A stretch of 64,000 nt of DNA. Source: an uncultured Bacteroidota bacterium. GTDB lineage: Bacteria > Bacteroidota > Bacteroidia > Chitinophagales > Chitinophagaceae. Location: contig CAIVEW010000070.1 of assembly GCA_903905065.1 (NCBI GenBank), positions 1-64,000 of the forward strand, read 5' to 3'. Both the position numbers and the translations under genes were made by a program. Below are positions 36,701 to 45,441 of the stretch, one piece after another (within the stretch, counting starts at the first letter, position 1; each line of letters opens with the position of its first letter). Below the pieces are notes generated by a model. That model was given only the letters and a program-made list of their open reading frames with translations. It made no database searches and was not told the origin of the DNA.

Positions 36701-39454
36701 TACAATGTTTACAAAAGCCTCATAAGGAAGGCATATTAATAAGAATAAAGTTTGAACAATAACATTCCCGGTAGTGCGTAATAAAATATTTAAGTGGTGT
36801 GATAGAAGAATGTCTTCCGGCTTTCTAAGTGCATCCCAGATAAAGGTGATGAAAACAGGGAATGTAATAATTGCGGACACTGCTATTGTCCAGAAAAGGG
36901 GAGCCTTTAATAGACACCATCCTAATATTATCAGCAATGTCAGCGCTATGGGAACAAGGCTACGACGAATATTATCGAATATTTTCCAGCAGGATAAAAC
37001 GGATATAGGATTTTTTTGCAAACGGTTGTCAGCCCCAGGAACAAAAGGAAGGAACCATAGAAATATTTGCCAGTCGCCTCTGATCCAACGGGAACGTCTT
37101 TTCATGTCCTTATGGTAGCTCATCGGGTATTTCTCAAATATTTCGACATCGCTGAGTAACCCTGATCTTATATAGCACCCTTCCAGCAGATCATGACTAA
37201 GGATCCGGTTTTTAAGAAATCTACCTTTAAGCGCCTTCTCAAATATGGCAACATCGTATATCCCTTTCCCAATAAAAGAACCTTCACCAAACAGATCCTG
37301 GTAAACATCAGATGTAGCACGCGTATAGGGATCAATGCCCGGCTCATTGCCATGCAGCCTGCTATAAAATGAGCTGTTTGATTCGGGCAGGCTCACCGAT
37401 ACTCTGGGTTGCAAAACACCGTATCCCTTTGTTACCCGTTTTTTCTTTTCGTTGTAAAAGGCATGATTTAGCGGATGCGCCATAGTTGCTACCATCTTCC
37501 ATGCTGAACCACGCGGCAATTGCGTGTCTGAGTCGAGCGTAATCACATACTTTATTTGCCTTAAAAGCGTAATATCCCCAACAATGCAGGAAAAATTATC
37601 TTCCGGATTTCCTTGTAACAATTCATTCAATTCGGCCAGTTTGCCCCGTTTTCGCTCATAGCCCATCCATACTCTTTCACCGGGATTCCATTTGCGCGGG
37701 CGATGAAGCAAAAAGAAAATGCTGCGTTTTTCATTTTCATATTTCGTTTTGAGTCCTTCTATTCTCTTTTTTACAAGTTGCAGCAACGGTTCGTCATTAG
37801 GAAGCGTTTCATGTGCAGCATCTGTAAAGTCAGTCAGCAAACAAAAAAACAAATTCCTATCCCGGTTCGCAAGAAACCGCACTTCCAGGGACTCAACAAG
37901 TTCTTCTATCGCTATAGTGTTAGTGAGCAGGGCAGGAATTACAATAAGCGTGCGATAATTTTCAGGTATTGCCAATGAAAAATCCATTCTTGGCAGCAAA
38001 TGCGGCTTCACCAATAACGTTGAAAAAAAATTGACAACGGCTATTGCTAATTGGCTTGAAGAAAGTATCAAAAGGATTGCGACAACGATCTGACACACGG
38101 TGCCAAGATTCTCAAAATACGATTGTAAAGAAAAGGTAAAACTTATAGCTATCGTTATTAAAAAAATGAATCCCAGGTATGTAGTCAGAGAATTATTGAT
38201 AAACATGTTCCGGATAGACTCAGCATAAGTGTTGCGTATACCACACATCTTTTTTGTCTGGTCCAGTCCTTTGCCAATAAGGTAATAGCCAACATGAGCT
38301 TCGCGCTGTCCCGGCCCATTGCGTTGATCATTTTCGCTTGCTAACTGTATTGCTATTTTTGCTACGTCATTTTCTGAACGTCTTGATCTCTTTGAAATAT
38401 GTTCAACAACATGCCGGTAACTGTCCCTTGTTGGGAAATCCATTTGGGCGTAGATGTTAGCACCGTCTTTTCTAAGTGTTTGCTCAACAATGCTATGCTC
38501 CTCAACAAAAGCTCTCCAGTCAAGTGCACTAAGCAAACGAAGGCTGCCGATACTATTACTTAGTGAGACCTGATTTACCGCCTGCTTTTGTATTTCCGCA
38601 GATACCAATTCATTGATGGACCTCCCATCTTCATTTAGTCTTTGCTCTATCCATGTAAGGGGCAATACAAGCGCTGGACCTTTCCCGAGTAACTGGCGGC
38701 TCATTTCAGATACAAAGGCACTCACCATCGGTGGATCAGATCTTGCCAGATCTCCAGTAACCAAAATTAAGCTTTTGGGGTCTTGCTCTGACGTTGTCAG
38801 CATTTTCGCAATCCAATAGTCAGCAAGATTCTTATCAACCCTGTCAATTGCGATCAATGCTGAGACACGCCTGAGGTTTTCGATCAGCGTAAGACGAAGC
38901 ATAATCGGTATTGCCCACAATTCACCTAATTGCAACGGCGAAACAGATTGATATGACGCTATGAATCTGCTTAATCTTTCCATATCTATATGGCCATCAC
39001 TATGCGATATTATTTGCAAGGCAATATCATAAACGCGAGCCAAGCCGGGTGTTTCGGCGCTTAGTAATTGCGGTAGCGTTTCACTATAGCCTTTAGGTAA
39101 GTGCTTTTTTGCTGTGCGGATCTGTTCTTCAATCAAATAGAAGTTGTCAATCAGCCACTCGCTGGCAGGTGTTATATTATCATGCGTATTAATTGCTTCG
39201 ACAAGCAGTTTACGGACCGCATTTAATACGTTCCGGTTATCTGCCAATCTAATCAGCAACTGCCCTTTGGCAGGCTTAGTTGTCAATTTATGTATTCCGG
39301 CAAGGTTTTTAGCATACTGGCTCATTTGATCTGAACTAAATAATTCCGACCTCAACGGCTCCTCATTAGCATAATTTAATGAAGGGCCGCTTACCTGAAA
39401 GTAACCCTTCGTATTTGATATCAACTCATGCGCAGTTCCAATTTTCAATTTCAT
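30728..39454 (-). CDS. Cyclic beta-1,2-glucan synthase-like protein (GT84-GH94)
   Basis: 2908 residues, close to the ~2830-2870 of rhizobial NdvB/ChvB and Brucella Cgs. Order: cytoplasmic N-terminus, membrane spans near 415-480, glycosyltransferase domain with YVITLDSDTQLPRGSAWKM (near 615) and RRSRWIRGDWQIF (near 795), more spans near 840-960, a glycoamylase-like domain, carbohydrate-binding repeats, and a C-terminal GH94 phosphorylase-type domain with MGTGDWNDGMNRVG (near 2580) and ENGGQYTHAAVW. Known relatives use UDP-glucose to make cyclic beta-1,2-glucan, with the GH94 part trimming chain length by phosphorolysis that frees glucose 1-phosphate. The gene overlaps pgm, whose product handles glucose 1-phosphate. 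Whether it synthesises or degrades glucan here is open. Confidence 0.88.
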   Translation of the reverse strand: MKLKIGTAHELISNTKGYFQVSGPSLNYANEEPLRSELFSSDQMSQYAKNLAGIHKLTTKPAKGQLLIRLADNRNVLNAVRKLLVEAINTHDNITPASEWLIDNFYLIEEQIRTAKKHLPKGYSETLPQLLSAETPGLARVYDIALQIISHSDGHIDMERLSRFIASYQSVSPLQLGELWAIPIMLRLTLIENLRRVSALIAIDRVDKNLADYWIAKMLTTSEQDPKSLILVTGDLARSDPPMVSAFVSEMSRQLLGKGPALVLPLTWIEQRLNEDGRSINELVSAEIQKQAVNQVSLSNSIGSLRLLSALDWRAFVEEHSIVEQTLRKDGANIYAQMDFPTRDSYRHVVEHISKRSRRSENDVAKIAIQLASENDQRNGPGQREAHVGYYLIGKGLDQTKKMCGIRNTYAESIRNMFINNSLTTYLGFIFLITIAISFTFSLQSYFENLGTVCQIVVAILLILSSSQLAIAVVNFFSTLLVKPHLLPRMDFSLAIPENYRTLIVIPALLTNTIAIEELVESLEVRFLANRDRNLFFCLLTDFTDAAHETLPNDEPLLQLVKKRIEGLKTKYENEKRSIFFLLHRPRKWNPGERVWMGYERKRGKLAELNELLQGNPEDNFSCIVGDITLLRQIKYVITLDSDTQLPRGSAWKMVATMAHPLNHAFYNEKKKRVTKGYGVLQPRVSVSLPESNSSFYSRLHGNEPGIDPYTRATSDVYQDLFGEGSFIGKGIYDVAIFEKALKGRFLKNRILSHDLLEGCYIRSGLLSDVEIFEKYPMSYHKDMKRRSRWIRGDWQIFLWFLPFVPGADNRLQKNPISVLSCWKIFDNIRRSLVPIALTLLIILGWCLLKAPLFWTIAVSAIITFPVFITFIWDALRKPEDILLSHHLNILLRTTGNVIVQTLFLLICLPYEAFVNIVAITRTNWRMVISHKHLLEWEASGNAERPDRNSLAATYSAMWISPFLSFAISVYLFIYAPGILIIASPILFLWLSAPYITWWASKPPVKQKAKLTDKQNIFLLKIARKTWGFFERFAGADENWLPPDNYQHHPSAVIAHHTSPTNIGLSLLSNMSAHDFGYISTGQFLERSAGTISALQKLERYRGHFYNWYDTRSLQPLLPKYISTVDSGNLAGHILTFRQGVFEIIHKKIAGPQIFNGLRDTLRALFDTMDKESIESMHDITGHLESECTVPQKTLNGINESLNGLKKNYESIIAKIEIADDTMTGWWIAIFSKQLQRAIDDFQIFSPWFLLPSASFRFATIIGIDENITLGHLYKKTQELIPGIDSLKSESNTPEENKWLDAFGAGLIESQNKAKERIAIIEQLGHDCIDLANMDWDFLYDKSRNLLTIGFKVEEHICDPSFYDLLASEARLSTFVAIAQGKLPEESWFALGRQLTNAGQGPILLSWGGSMFEYLMPLLVMPTYENTLLDQTYKTSVNRQIEYGKQRGTPWGVSESGYNMVDASANYQYRAFGVPGLGLKRGLEVDLVIAPYATALSLMVNPELSCQNLELLFNDGFEGAYGFYEAIDYTPSRLQHGQSNVIIQSFMAHHQGMSLLSLGYLLLGQPMQRRFEAEPQFQATLLLLQERIPKASSFFTHTTDMADISTPDNGKEVRIINTPDTLIPEVQLLSNGRYHVMVSNSGGGYSRWKDVAVTRWREDVTCDNWGTFCYVRDIDSGEYWSNTYQPSLKKGKVYEAAFSQGRIDFHNSNNDVDTHTEIVVSPEDDIEIRRMHITNNSTIRKTIEITSYAEVVIASPASDAMQPAFSNLFVQTEILPHQRAIICSRRPSADNEHAPWMFHSMNLHGSEKAEVSYETDRMEFVGHGNTAANPKAMGSSGPLSGKQGSVLDPIVAIRYQIVMEPEENIIIDLITGIGETREICEGLIAKYQDKHHKDRVFELAWTHSQVILRQINATNSDEQLFNRLAGSVIFINPSLRANPAVIIKNHRGQSGLWGYSISGDLPIILLQIEDQKNIDLVKQLIQAHTYWRLKGLAVDVVIWNEDNGGYRQALQSQIQSLVPNELLDKPGGVFVRAAEQISNEDRILFQTVARVNISDANGTLADHTNRKAYGRSLIPYIKPSSSYILQNTSVLAPENLIFFNGFGGFSTDGREYIITIDNENRTPAPWVNVIANPVFGTVVTESGQAYTWAENAHEMRLTPWNNDIVSDSAGEIFYLRDEEAGHFWSATHLPAGGQSSYITRHGFGYSIFEHNEDGIHSEMSVFVDISSPVKFTILKVRNNSGRARRLSVTGYTEWVLGDLRPKTAMHIVTEIDPDTGVFFARNPYNTEFAGRVAFFDVDEPTKNFTCDRTEFIGRNGSLQNPDAMRRLKLSGKVGIASDPCAAIQVPIDLAEGEEREIIFRLGAGTDSKNARDIVNEFRGTDIAHQALEKVKNYWQNTTAALVVETPDIAINTIANGWLTYQTLSCRLWGRSGYYQSGGAFGFRDQLQDVLSLLHAAPQLARKQILLCATRQFPEGDVQHWWHPPTGRGVRTRISDDFLWLPYVTARYVMHTGDVKILDESLHFLQGRLLINGEESYYELPLQSEQSSTLYDHCLRAIKHGLSFGEHGLPLMGTGDWNDGMNRVGHNGKGESIWLGFFLYDVLAKFIEVAKLYNDPDFAAQCKKDAETLSVNIEKNGWDGDWYRRAYFDDGTTLGSASNIDCKIDAIAQSWSVLSGAGNRERSVTAMESAVRYLVKKDAALIQLLDPPFDKAAIDPGYIKGYVPGVRENGGQYTHAAVWTVMAFARLGDSNRTWELLQMINPLNHGNTTDGITIYKVEPYVMAGDVYALPPHTGHGGWTWYTGSASWMYQLIIESFLGLRTQGDKLRFAPCIPAEWSSFKVHYRHRGTMYHITIHQKNIAGELTVSVDGLNQEDNAVSLVDDAVEHFVEVVLFTDLAKENTTAKLIHAN

Positions 39455-41121
39455 AATGATGCTCCTTTCGCAGGCTGCTGTGCTGTTAATACATGATCAA
39501 CAATTTCCTGCGCCTGCTTCAAAATTTTATCTAAATGATCTCTTCCGAGAAAACTTTCTCCGTAGATCTTGTATATATCCTCTGTTCCCGACGGTCGGGC
39601 TGCAAACCAGCTATTCTTTGTCGAAACTTTTAAGCCGCCTATTGGTGCGTTATTGCCCGGAGCTGTCGTCAGTATATCACCAATTTTTTCACCCGCCAAA
39701 TCTGTGATGTCGACCTGTCTTGGCGAGAGTGCGCTTAGTAGTCTTTTTTGCTCCGCCGTCGCAGGCGCTTCTATACGGTTATAAACCGGCGTTCCGAAGT
39801 CTTTAGTCAGATCACGGTAGATATCGCCCGGATCTTTTCCGGTTACAGACATGATCTCCGCGGAAAGCAAGGATGGGATAAACCCGTCTTTATCTGTTGT
39901 CCAAACACTGCCATCCAGGCGTGCAAAAGACGCACCCGCACTCTCCTCACCAACAAAAGCAAGTGATCCGTCCAGCAAACCATCTACAAACCATTTGAAG
40001 CCGACAGGTACTTCATATAGTTTTTTTCCAAGCTGTGCAGTAACACGGTCAATTATACTGCTGCTTACTACTGTCTTGCCTATGGCCGCTTCTTTATGCC
40101 ATTGCGGGCGGTTTTGAAAAAGATAGGATATGCAAACAGCGAGATAATGATTAGGTGGCAGCAACCCATCGCTTTTTGTAACAATGCCGTGCCGGTCGTG
40201 ATCTGTATCGCAGGCAAAAGAAATATCGTACTTATCCTTTAAACCGATCAGGCTTTGCATCGCATACGTAGAGGATGGATCCATTCTTATCTGTCCGTCC
40301 CAATCCACGGTCATAAAACGGAATGTAGGGTCAACGTCTCTGTTCACAACAGTAAGGTTAAGCTTGTAACGCTCCCCGATCGGTTCCCAATAGTGAACTC
40401 CCGCGCCGCCGAGGGGATCTACCCCAATCCTGATGTTGCTGTTGCGTACGGCATCCATGTTAATCACATTGCCAAGGTCAGCGATATAAGTATTCAGGTA
40501 GTCATGCTTATGAGTGGTAGATGCATGGAGCGCTTTTTCAAAAGATATCCTGAAAACACCTTTCAGTCCATGCTCCAGCAATTCGTTCGCTTTTGTTTCT
40601 ATCCAGCTTGTTATTGAAGTACCTGCCGGGCCACCATTCGGAAGGTTATACTTAAACCCACCATCGTGCGGCGGATTATGAGAAGGTGTAATGACAATAC
40701 CGTCCGCCAACCCTGTTTTTCGACCTTTATTGTAAGCAAGAATGGCATGAGAAATAACAGGTGTAGGGGTGTAGTCATCCATTCCCGAGATCATAACATC
40801 TACTCCGTTTGCCGCTAATACTTCGAGCGCGTTTGCCCATGCCGGCACAGAAAGCGCATGGGTATCCATGCCCATATACAGCGGGCCGTCTATCTTGTTG
40901 GCTTTGCGGTACATGCATATTGCCTGGGTTATAGCGAGTATATGCCATTCATTGAACGACCTGGTAAATGAAGAGCCGCGGTGGCCGGAAGTTCCAAAAG
41001 CAACTCGCTGAGCCGCTATCTTAGGGTCTGGCACATCACTATAATAGCTCGTTATAAGCCTTGGTATATTAACTAGTATTTCGGGTGTAGCAGGTTTTCC
41101 TGCAAGCGGACTTATATTCAT
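39451..41121 (-). CDS. pgm: Phosphoglucomutase (alpha-D-glucose-specific)
   Basis: 556 residues. The start NISPLAGKPATPEILVNIPRL is typical of Pgm. FGTSGHRGSS (near 44) is the phosphate loop, ITPSHNPPHDGG (near 142) holds the phosphorylated Ser, DTDHDRHG (near 305) binds Mg, and EESAGASF with RPSGTED close the active site. It interconverts glucose 1- and 6-phosphate, joining the glucan enzyme to Zwf. It overlaps that downstream gene by four bases and starts 3 bases after pgl. Confidence 0.95.
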   Translation of the reverse strand: MNISPLAGKPATPEILVNIPRLITSYYSDVPDPKIAAQRVAFGTSGHRGSSFTRSFNEWHILAITQAICMYRKANKIDGPLYMGMDTHALSVPAWANALEVLAANGVDVMISGMDDYTPTPVISHAILAYNKGRKTGLADGIVITPSHNPPHDGGFKYNLPNGGPAGTSITSWIETKANELLEHGLKGVFRISFEKALHASTTHKHDYLNTYIADLGNVINMDAVRNSNIRIGVDPLGGAGVHYWEPIGERYKLNLTVVNRDVDPTFRFMTVDWDGQIRMDPSSTYAMQSLIGLKDKYDISFACDTDHDRHGIVTKSDGLLPPNHYLAVCISYLFQNRPQWHKEAAIGKTVVSSSIIDRVTAQLGKKLYEVPVGFKWFVDGLLDGSLAFVGEESAGASFARLDGSVWTTDKDGFIPSLLSAEIMSVTGKDPGDIYRDLTKDFGTPVYNRIEAPATAEQKRLLSALSPRQVDITDLAGEKIGDILTTAPGNNAPIGGLKVSTKNSWFAARPSGTEDIYKIYGESFLGRDHLDKILKQAQEIVDHVLTAQQPAKGASL

Positions 41122-41124
41122 TTT

Positions 41125-41859
41125 CTATTTGCTTAAAAGGTTTCCAGCTTCTTTATCAACATACCAGTATATATTTCCATTTACCGGCTTAATGAGTTGC
41201 GCCGGATATTTATCAGGCTGATAAGGTGCGGTTAGTACAGTGTTTAATATCTCTGATTTCCCATTTCCCGTTACAAGGAATAGGATATTGCATGCCTGGT
41301 TAATTAAAGTCGCAGTCATTGTAATGCGATACATGTTTTGTTCCGGCACAAATACCTCTTCTACTAAACGTCCATGCCCGGTAAGAACAATTGTTCCGGG
41401 AAAGAGAGAAGCTGTATGCCCGTTTTCTCCCAACCCTAGTAATATAAGATCAAAGCGGGGAGGTTCTTCCCCAAAGAATTGTATTATAGAATTTTCATAA
41501 GCTGCCGCAGCCTCTTTTGGTGCAACATCAACCGGTACCGGATAAATATTTGATGGCGGAAGATCAACATGGTCCAGCAAAAGCATTTTTGCCATTCGTG
41601 CATTGTTTTGTTCGTTATCTGACGGCACGCAGCGCTCATCGCCCCAGAAAACAAACGTTTTGTCCCATGCTATACGACCTTGATAAGGTTCGGTACATAA
41701 TGAACTGTATAACGTTTCAGGTGTATGACCGCCGGAAAGTGCTATCACAAACCTGCCGTTGGCATCAATTGCGTCATTGGCAATTTTAACTATAAATTCA
41801 GCCACAGCTTTTGCCAATTCACCGGCATCGAAGATCTGTATGTTATTTTCCCGTTCCAT
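41125..41859 (-). CDS. pgl: 6-phosphogluconolactonase
   Basis: 244 residues from ATG 41859 (MERENNIQIF), which overlaps the end of zwf by 17 bases. The frame stays open further up inside zwf, but the extra length does not fit the family. ALSGGHTPETLY (near 40), FVFWGDERCVP (near 70) and ILLGLGENGHTASLFPG (near 145) are the DevB/SOL-type signatures. It hydrolyses 6-phosphogluconolactone, the step between Zwf and Gnd. Confidence 0.93.
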   Translation of the reverse strand: MERENNIQIFDAGELAKAVAEFIVKIANDAIDANGRFVIALSGGHTPETLYSSLCTEPYQGRIAWDKTFVFWGDERCVPSDNEQNNARMAKMLLLDHVDLPPSNIYPVPVDVAPKEAAAAYENSIIQFFGEEPPRFDLILLGLGENGHTASLFPGTIVLTGHGRLVEEVFVPEQNMYRITMTATLINQACNILFLVTGNGKSEILNTVLTAPYQPDKYPAQLIKPVNGNIYWYVDKEAGNLLSK

Positions 41860-43372
41860 GTTCGTTCTTTTCAAGTGGTACCACGATCCAGTTGTGGCCA
41901 TCTCTTGCAATTAATGCTTCAGCCTCTTCAGGACCCTGCGATCCCGCATCATAGTTGGGGAAGTTGGGGGATGAGTTAGCCTTCCATGCGTCAATAACAG
42001 GCATCAGTATGGTCCATGCCGCTTCTACCTGGTCGGCGCGCATAAAGAGCGTAGCATCGCCCCTGAAAATATCCAGCAATAATGTTTCATAAGCTTCAGG
42101 CGTGCCGCCGGAGTATGCGTCGCTGTAATTGAACAACATGTCCACAGGGTTAAGCAGCATTTTCAGGCCCGGTTGCTTTGCCTGGAATCTCAGGCGTATG
42201 CCCATAAAAGGCTGTATATTCAGTATAAGCCTGTTCGGTTGCCAGTTCTCGGTTGTCTCAACCGGGAATGAATGATGCGGCACCGGCCTGAACTGAATAG
42301 TGATCACTGAAATGGTCTCATTCAATCGTTTTCCGGTGCGAACATAGAACGGCACTCCCTGCCAGCGCCAGTTATCTATATAAAATTTAACCGCAGCGAA
42401 GGTTTCCACATTAGATGATCTGTCCACATCCGGTTCTTGCCGGTAGCCAATAACTTTTTTGCCTTCTATCCAACCTTCCTGATACTGGCCTCTTACAGCA
42501 TTCTTATGTACATCTTCCGGCTTAAATTTCCGTATGGCATTCAACACATCAACTTTCTTGTTACGCACCTCGTCCGCCTCAAAAGAAACAGGCGCTTCCA
42601 TAGCAATAAGACACATCAACTGGAGCAGGTGGTTTTGTATCATATCTCTGAGCGCACCTGCGGTCTCATAGTAATTCCCTCTGAGCTCTACTCCTAATTG
42701 CTCCGATACGGTGATCTGTACATGATCTATATAGTTGCGGTTCCATATCGGCTCAAACATGGCATTCGCAAAGCGAAATGCAAGAATATTTTGAACGGTC
42801 TCTTTGCCCAGGTAATGATCCAGTCTGTATATCTGCGACTCATCGAACAACTCATGCAAAAGGTTATTCAGATGCTTGGCACTATCCAGATCATGGCCAA
42901 ATGGTTTCTCCACAATTATACGGCTGAACTTTTTGTTCTCTGACAATCCGTTCTTGCCGATCATAATCGCTATTTCTTCAAAAAATGAAGGAGGAACGGC
43001 CATATAAAAGATCCGGTTCACAGTAGCGCCCCAGCTTTTTTCAAACTGGTCAATCTGCTTTTTAACGGCTTTGTAAGTAGTTGCTTCACTGAAATCGCCC
43101 TTCTTGTAAGTCATACATTTCTCGAAAGACTTCCATTGCTCCTTCTTTGATTTTCCTCTTCGGGAGCATTTATCAACTCCCTCGTTTATATGCTTACGAA
43201 ACTCATTGTCGGTCATCTCAGTATGTGCTACTCCCAAAACTGCGAATTGCTCTGGTATCCAACTATCTAAATACAAATTATAAATAGCAGGCATCAGTTT
43301 TCTCCATGTAAGATCGCCACCCGCTCCGAAAATAACGATGACTGTCGGGCCAATTTTTATTGCTGATTCCAT
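41843..43372 (-). CDS. zwf: Glucose-6-phosphate 1-dehydrogenase
   Basis: 509 residues from ATG 43372, which shares one base with the stop of gnd (TAATG). A GTG seven codons earlier is less likely. The cofactor loop reads IFGAGGDLTWRKLMPA (near 12), with Gly and Trp where enterobacterial enzymes have Ser and Lys. RLDHYLGKE (near 180) is the substrate site. It makes NADPH and 6-phosphogluconolactone from glucose 6-phosphate. Confidence 0.95.
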   Translation of the reverse strand: MESAIKIGPTVIVIFGAGGDLTWRKLMPAIYNLYLDSWIPEQFAVLGVAHTEMTDNEFRKHINEGVDKCSRRGKSKKEQWKSFEKCMTYKKGDFSEATTYKAVKKQIDQFEKSWGATVNRIFYMAVPPSFFEEIAIMIGKNGLSENKKFSRIIVEKPFGHDLDSAKHLNNLLHELFDESQIYRLDHYLGKETVQNILAFRFANAMFEPIWNRNYIDHVQITVSEQLGVELRGNYYETAGALRDMIQNHLLQLMCLIAMEAPVSFEADEVRNKKVDVLNAIRKFKPEDVHKNAVRGQYQEGWIEGKKVIGYRQEPDVDRSSNVETFAAVKFYIDNWRWQGVPFYVRTGKRLNETISVITIQFRPVPHHSFPVETTENWQPNRLILNIQPFMGIRLRFQAKQPGLKMLLNPVDMLFNYSDAYSGGTPEAYETLLLDIFRGDATLFMRADQVEAAWTILMPVIDAWKANSSPNFPNYDAGSQGPEEAEALIARDGHNWIVVPLEKNEHGTGK

Positions 43373-44793
43373 TACTGTTGTTTTTGATCCCACTGGGTAT
43401 GAAAAATGCCTTTACGGTCAACGCGTTCATACGTATGAGCGCCAAAATAGTCTCTTTGTGCCTGTATCAGGTTAGCTGGCAGCCAACCACTCCTATATGC
43501 GTCAAAGTATGCCACTGAGGCCATCATTGCCGGTATCGGCACACCTGTATCAACTGCAATTTTTATTGCAAGCCTGAACCCATCCTGGCATTGTTCCAGT
43601 TTAAGCGCCAGCTCTTTATTCACCATTAAATTTGCCAACGCCGGATCATCTGAATATGCCGAAAAAATGTCTTCCAGCAATGCGGATCGGATGATACAGC
43701 CGCCGCGCCATATACGGGCGACCTCAGCGAGCTTCAAATCGTACTTATATTCCTGTGAAGCGCGTAGCAAAAGGGACATACCCTGAGCATATGCAGTGAT
43801 CATAGAAAAATAAAGTGCATTCTCTAACCAATCTATCAGCTCACTGTCATTCCCCCTGAAAACGACCCTATGCCATTGTAACATTTTTTGGGCAGCTACC
43901 CGCTCATCTTTCAGCGCTGAAAGATCGCGTGCAGAAACAGAAGCATCGATAACAGGAATTGGCAGGTACAGACCCATCGCACTTTCTGACGTCCATTGAC
44001 CTGTTCCGTTTTGCTTGGAACGATCAAGGATCATATCAATGAGCCTGTTGTCGGTGAGGTCATCATTTTGAACAAAAATATCGGCAGTGATCTCTATAAG
44101 GTATGATCTCAGCCGACCTTCATTCCATTTTGAAAAGACCTTATGCAGGTCATCGTTACTTATGTCAAGACATTCCTTAAGGAGCTGATATGCTTCCCCT
44201 ATCAATTGCATCAGCCCATACTCTATGCCGTTATGCACCATTTTCACATAATGGCCTGCAGAACCCGGTCCTAGCCAAGCAACACAAGGCTCATTATCCA
44301 CTTTTGCAGAAACGGCCTTAAGCATCGGGGCGACCCTTTCATAAGCTTCTTTTGCACCTCCTGGCATTATACTTGGTCCATAACGCGCACCATACTCGCC
44401 GCCAGAAATACCAACACCCATAAACTTCATTTGTTCATTGGCAAGCTGCGCCGTGCGCAAATCTGTGTCCGTAAAATGAGAATTACCGCAGTCCATGATC
44501 AGGTCATCTTTTGACAAAAGAGGCCTCAGTTCGGCAATAACAGCATCCACAGCCTTGCCAGCCGGTACCAGCAGCATGATTACTTTCGGAGATTTCAATG
44601 CAGCAATAAAATCTTCGAGCCTGCTCGCGCCGAATATCTTCCTACCGCCAGCCTCTTTTCCCAGTTCATTTACCTTTTCAACATCTTTGTCAAACCCCGC
44701 AACACTATATCCATGATCACACATATTGTAAACTAGGTTGCGGCCCATGGTACCTAACCCTATCATTCCATAATCGTAGTCTTGTGCTGGCAT
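43372..44793 (-). CDS. gnd: 6-phosphogluconate dehydrogenase, decarboxylating
   Basis: 473 residues. IGLGTMGRNL (near 12) is the cofactor loop, GISGGEYGARYGPSIMPGG (near 128) and KMVHNGIEYGLMQ (near 184) bind substrate with the catalytic Lys and Asn. Full-length form like that of E. coli. It yields ribulose 5-phosphate, CO2 and NADPH. The start lies 31 bases inside the upstream HAD gene, so translation is probably coupled. Confidence 0.95.
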   Translation of the reverse strand: MPAQDYDYGMIGLGTMGRNLVYNMCDHGYSVAGFDKDVEKVNELGKEAGGRKIFGASRLEDFIAALKSPKVIMLLVPAGKAVDAVIAELRPLLSKDDLIMDCGNSHFTDTDLRTAQLANEQMKFMGVGISGGEYGARYGPSIMPGGAKEAYERVAPMLKAVSAKVDNEPCVAWLGPGSAGHYVKMVHNGIEYGLMQLIGEAYQLLKECLDISNDDLHKVFSKWNEGRLRSYLIEITADIFVQNDDLTDNRLIDMILDRSKQNGTGQWTSESAMGLYLPIPVIDASVSARDLSALKDERVAAQKMLQWHRVVFRGNDSELIDWLENALYFSMITAYAQGMSLLLRASQEYKYDLKLAEVARIWRGGCIIRSALLEDIFSAYSDDPALANLMVNKELALKLEQCQDGFRLAIKIAVDTGVPIPAMMASVAYFDAYRSGWLPANLIQAQRDYFGAHTYERVDRKGIFHTQWDQKQQ

Positions 44794-45440
44794 TTTATGA
44801 ATTTTACTTGCTGTTTATGAAATTTGCACGTTCTTATGAATTCTTTTGCTGCTGCCAACCCCTGGAAATGCAACGTTTGCAAGCCAACAGACGCCGCTAC
44901 CTCGACAAGCAGCAATCTATCATCAACATAAAGTGCATTTGCCGGAAGAGTATGTGAAACATCGCAAGCCATTTGCAACATGCTTTTATCTGGCTTGTGC
45001 AAACGCACATAGCAGGAGGATATGTACGCATCAAACAGCTGATCTAATTTGAATTTATTGATCCTGTATTCATTTAGCTCCCTTCCCTCATTGCTTACCG
45101 CTATAGCTTTAAGATGCTGTTGCTGTTTTAATTCTTTGAAAAAATCGATACAACCGTCCAAAGCCTGAGATTGCTGAAACATGAATGCTTTAAAGGTCTC
45201 CTTTGAAAACGGTCGCTCTTTATAAAAGATCACCTCGTTTAAATAGTCATCAAAAGTTATCTTGTCTATTTCGTAAGTGTCAAAAGATATCTGATGGCGC
45301 TCTTCCACTTCATCTTTATCCAAGCCGAATTTTTCTATAGCCTTATACCGCGACTCATGTCCCCATCCGTTGGTAAGCAACACACCGCCAATGTCCAAAA
45401 ACAGTGTTTTGATCTTGCCTTGTACTATATTATCGTGCAT
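44763..45440 (-). CDS. HAD-family hydrolase
   Basis: 225 residues. Motif I is TLFLDIGGVLL (near 13), with the nucleophile Asp but Gly at the usual second Asp, as in YihX-like and epoxide-hydrolase-like members. Motif II is AVSNEGRE (near 114), the Lys lies near LHKPDKSML (near 148), and motif III is ALYVDDR (near 168). Probably a sugar-phosphate or nucleotide phosphatase; YihX relatives act on glucose 1-phosphate, which would fit this operon, but that is inference. One base separates it from the upstream stop. Confidence 0.8.
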   Translation of the reverse strand: MHDNIVQGKIKTLFLDIGGVLLTNGWGHESRYKAIEKFGLDKDEVEERHQISFDTYEIDKITFDDYLNEVIFYKERPFSKETFKAFMFQQSQALDGCIDFFKELKQQQHLKAIAVSNEGRELNEYRINKFKLDQLFDAYISSCYVRLHKPDKSMLQMACDVSHTLPANALYVDDRLLLVEVAASVGLQTLHFQGLAAAKEFIRTCKFHKQQVKFIKCQHKTTIME

Positions 45441-45441
45441 G

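Noticed and set aside
30728-39454. Many plus-strand frames of 60-120 codons
   Set aside because: All are shadows of the glucan enzyme gene, which is open throughout with recognisable domains.
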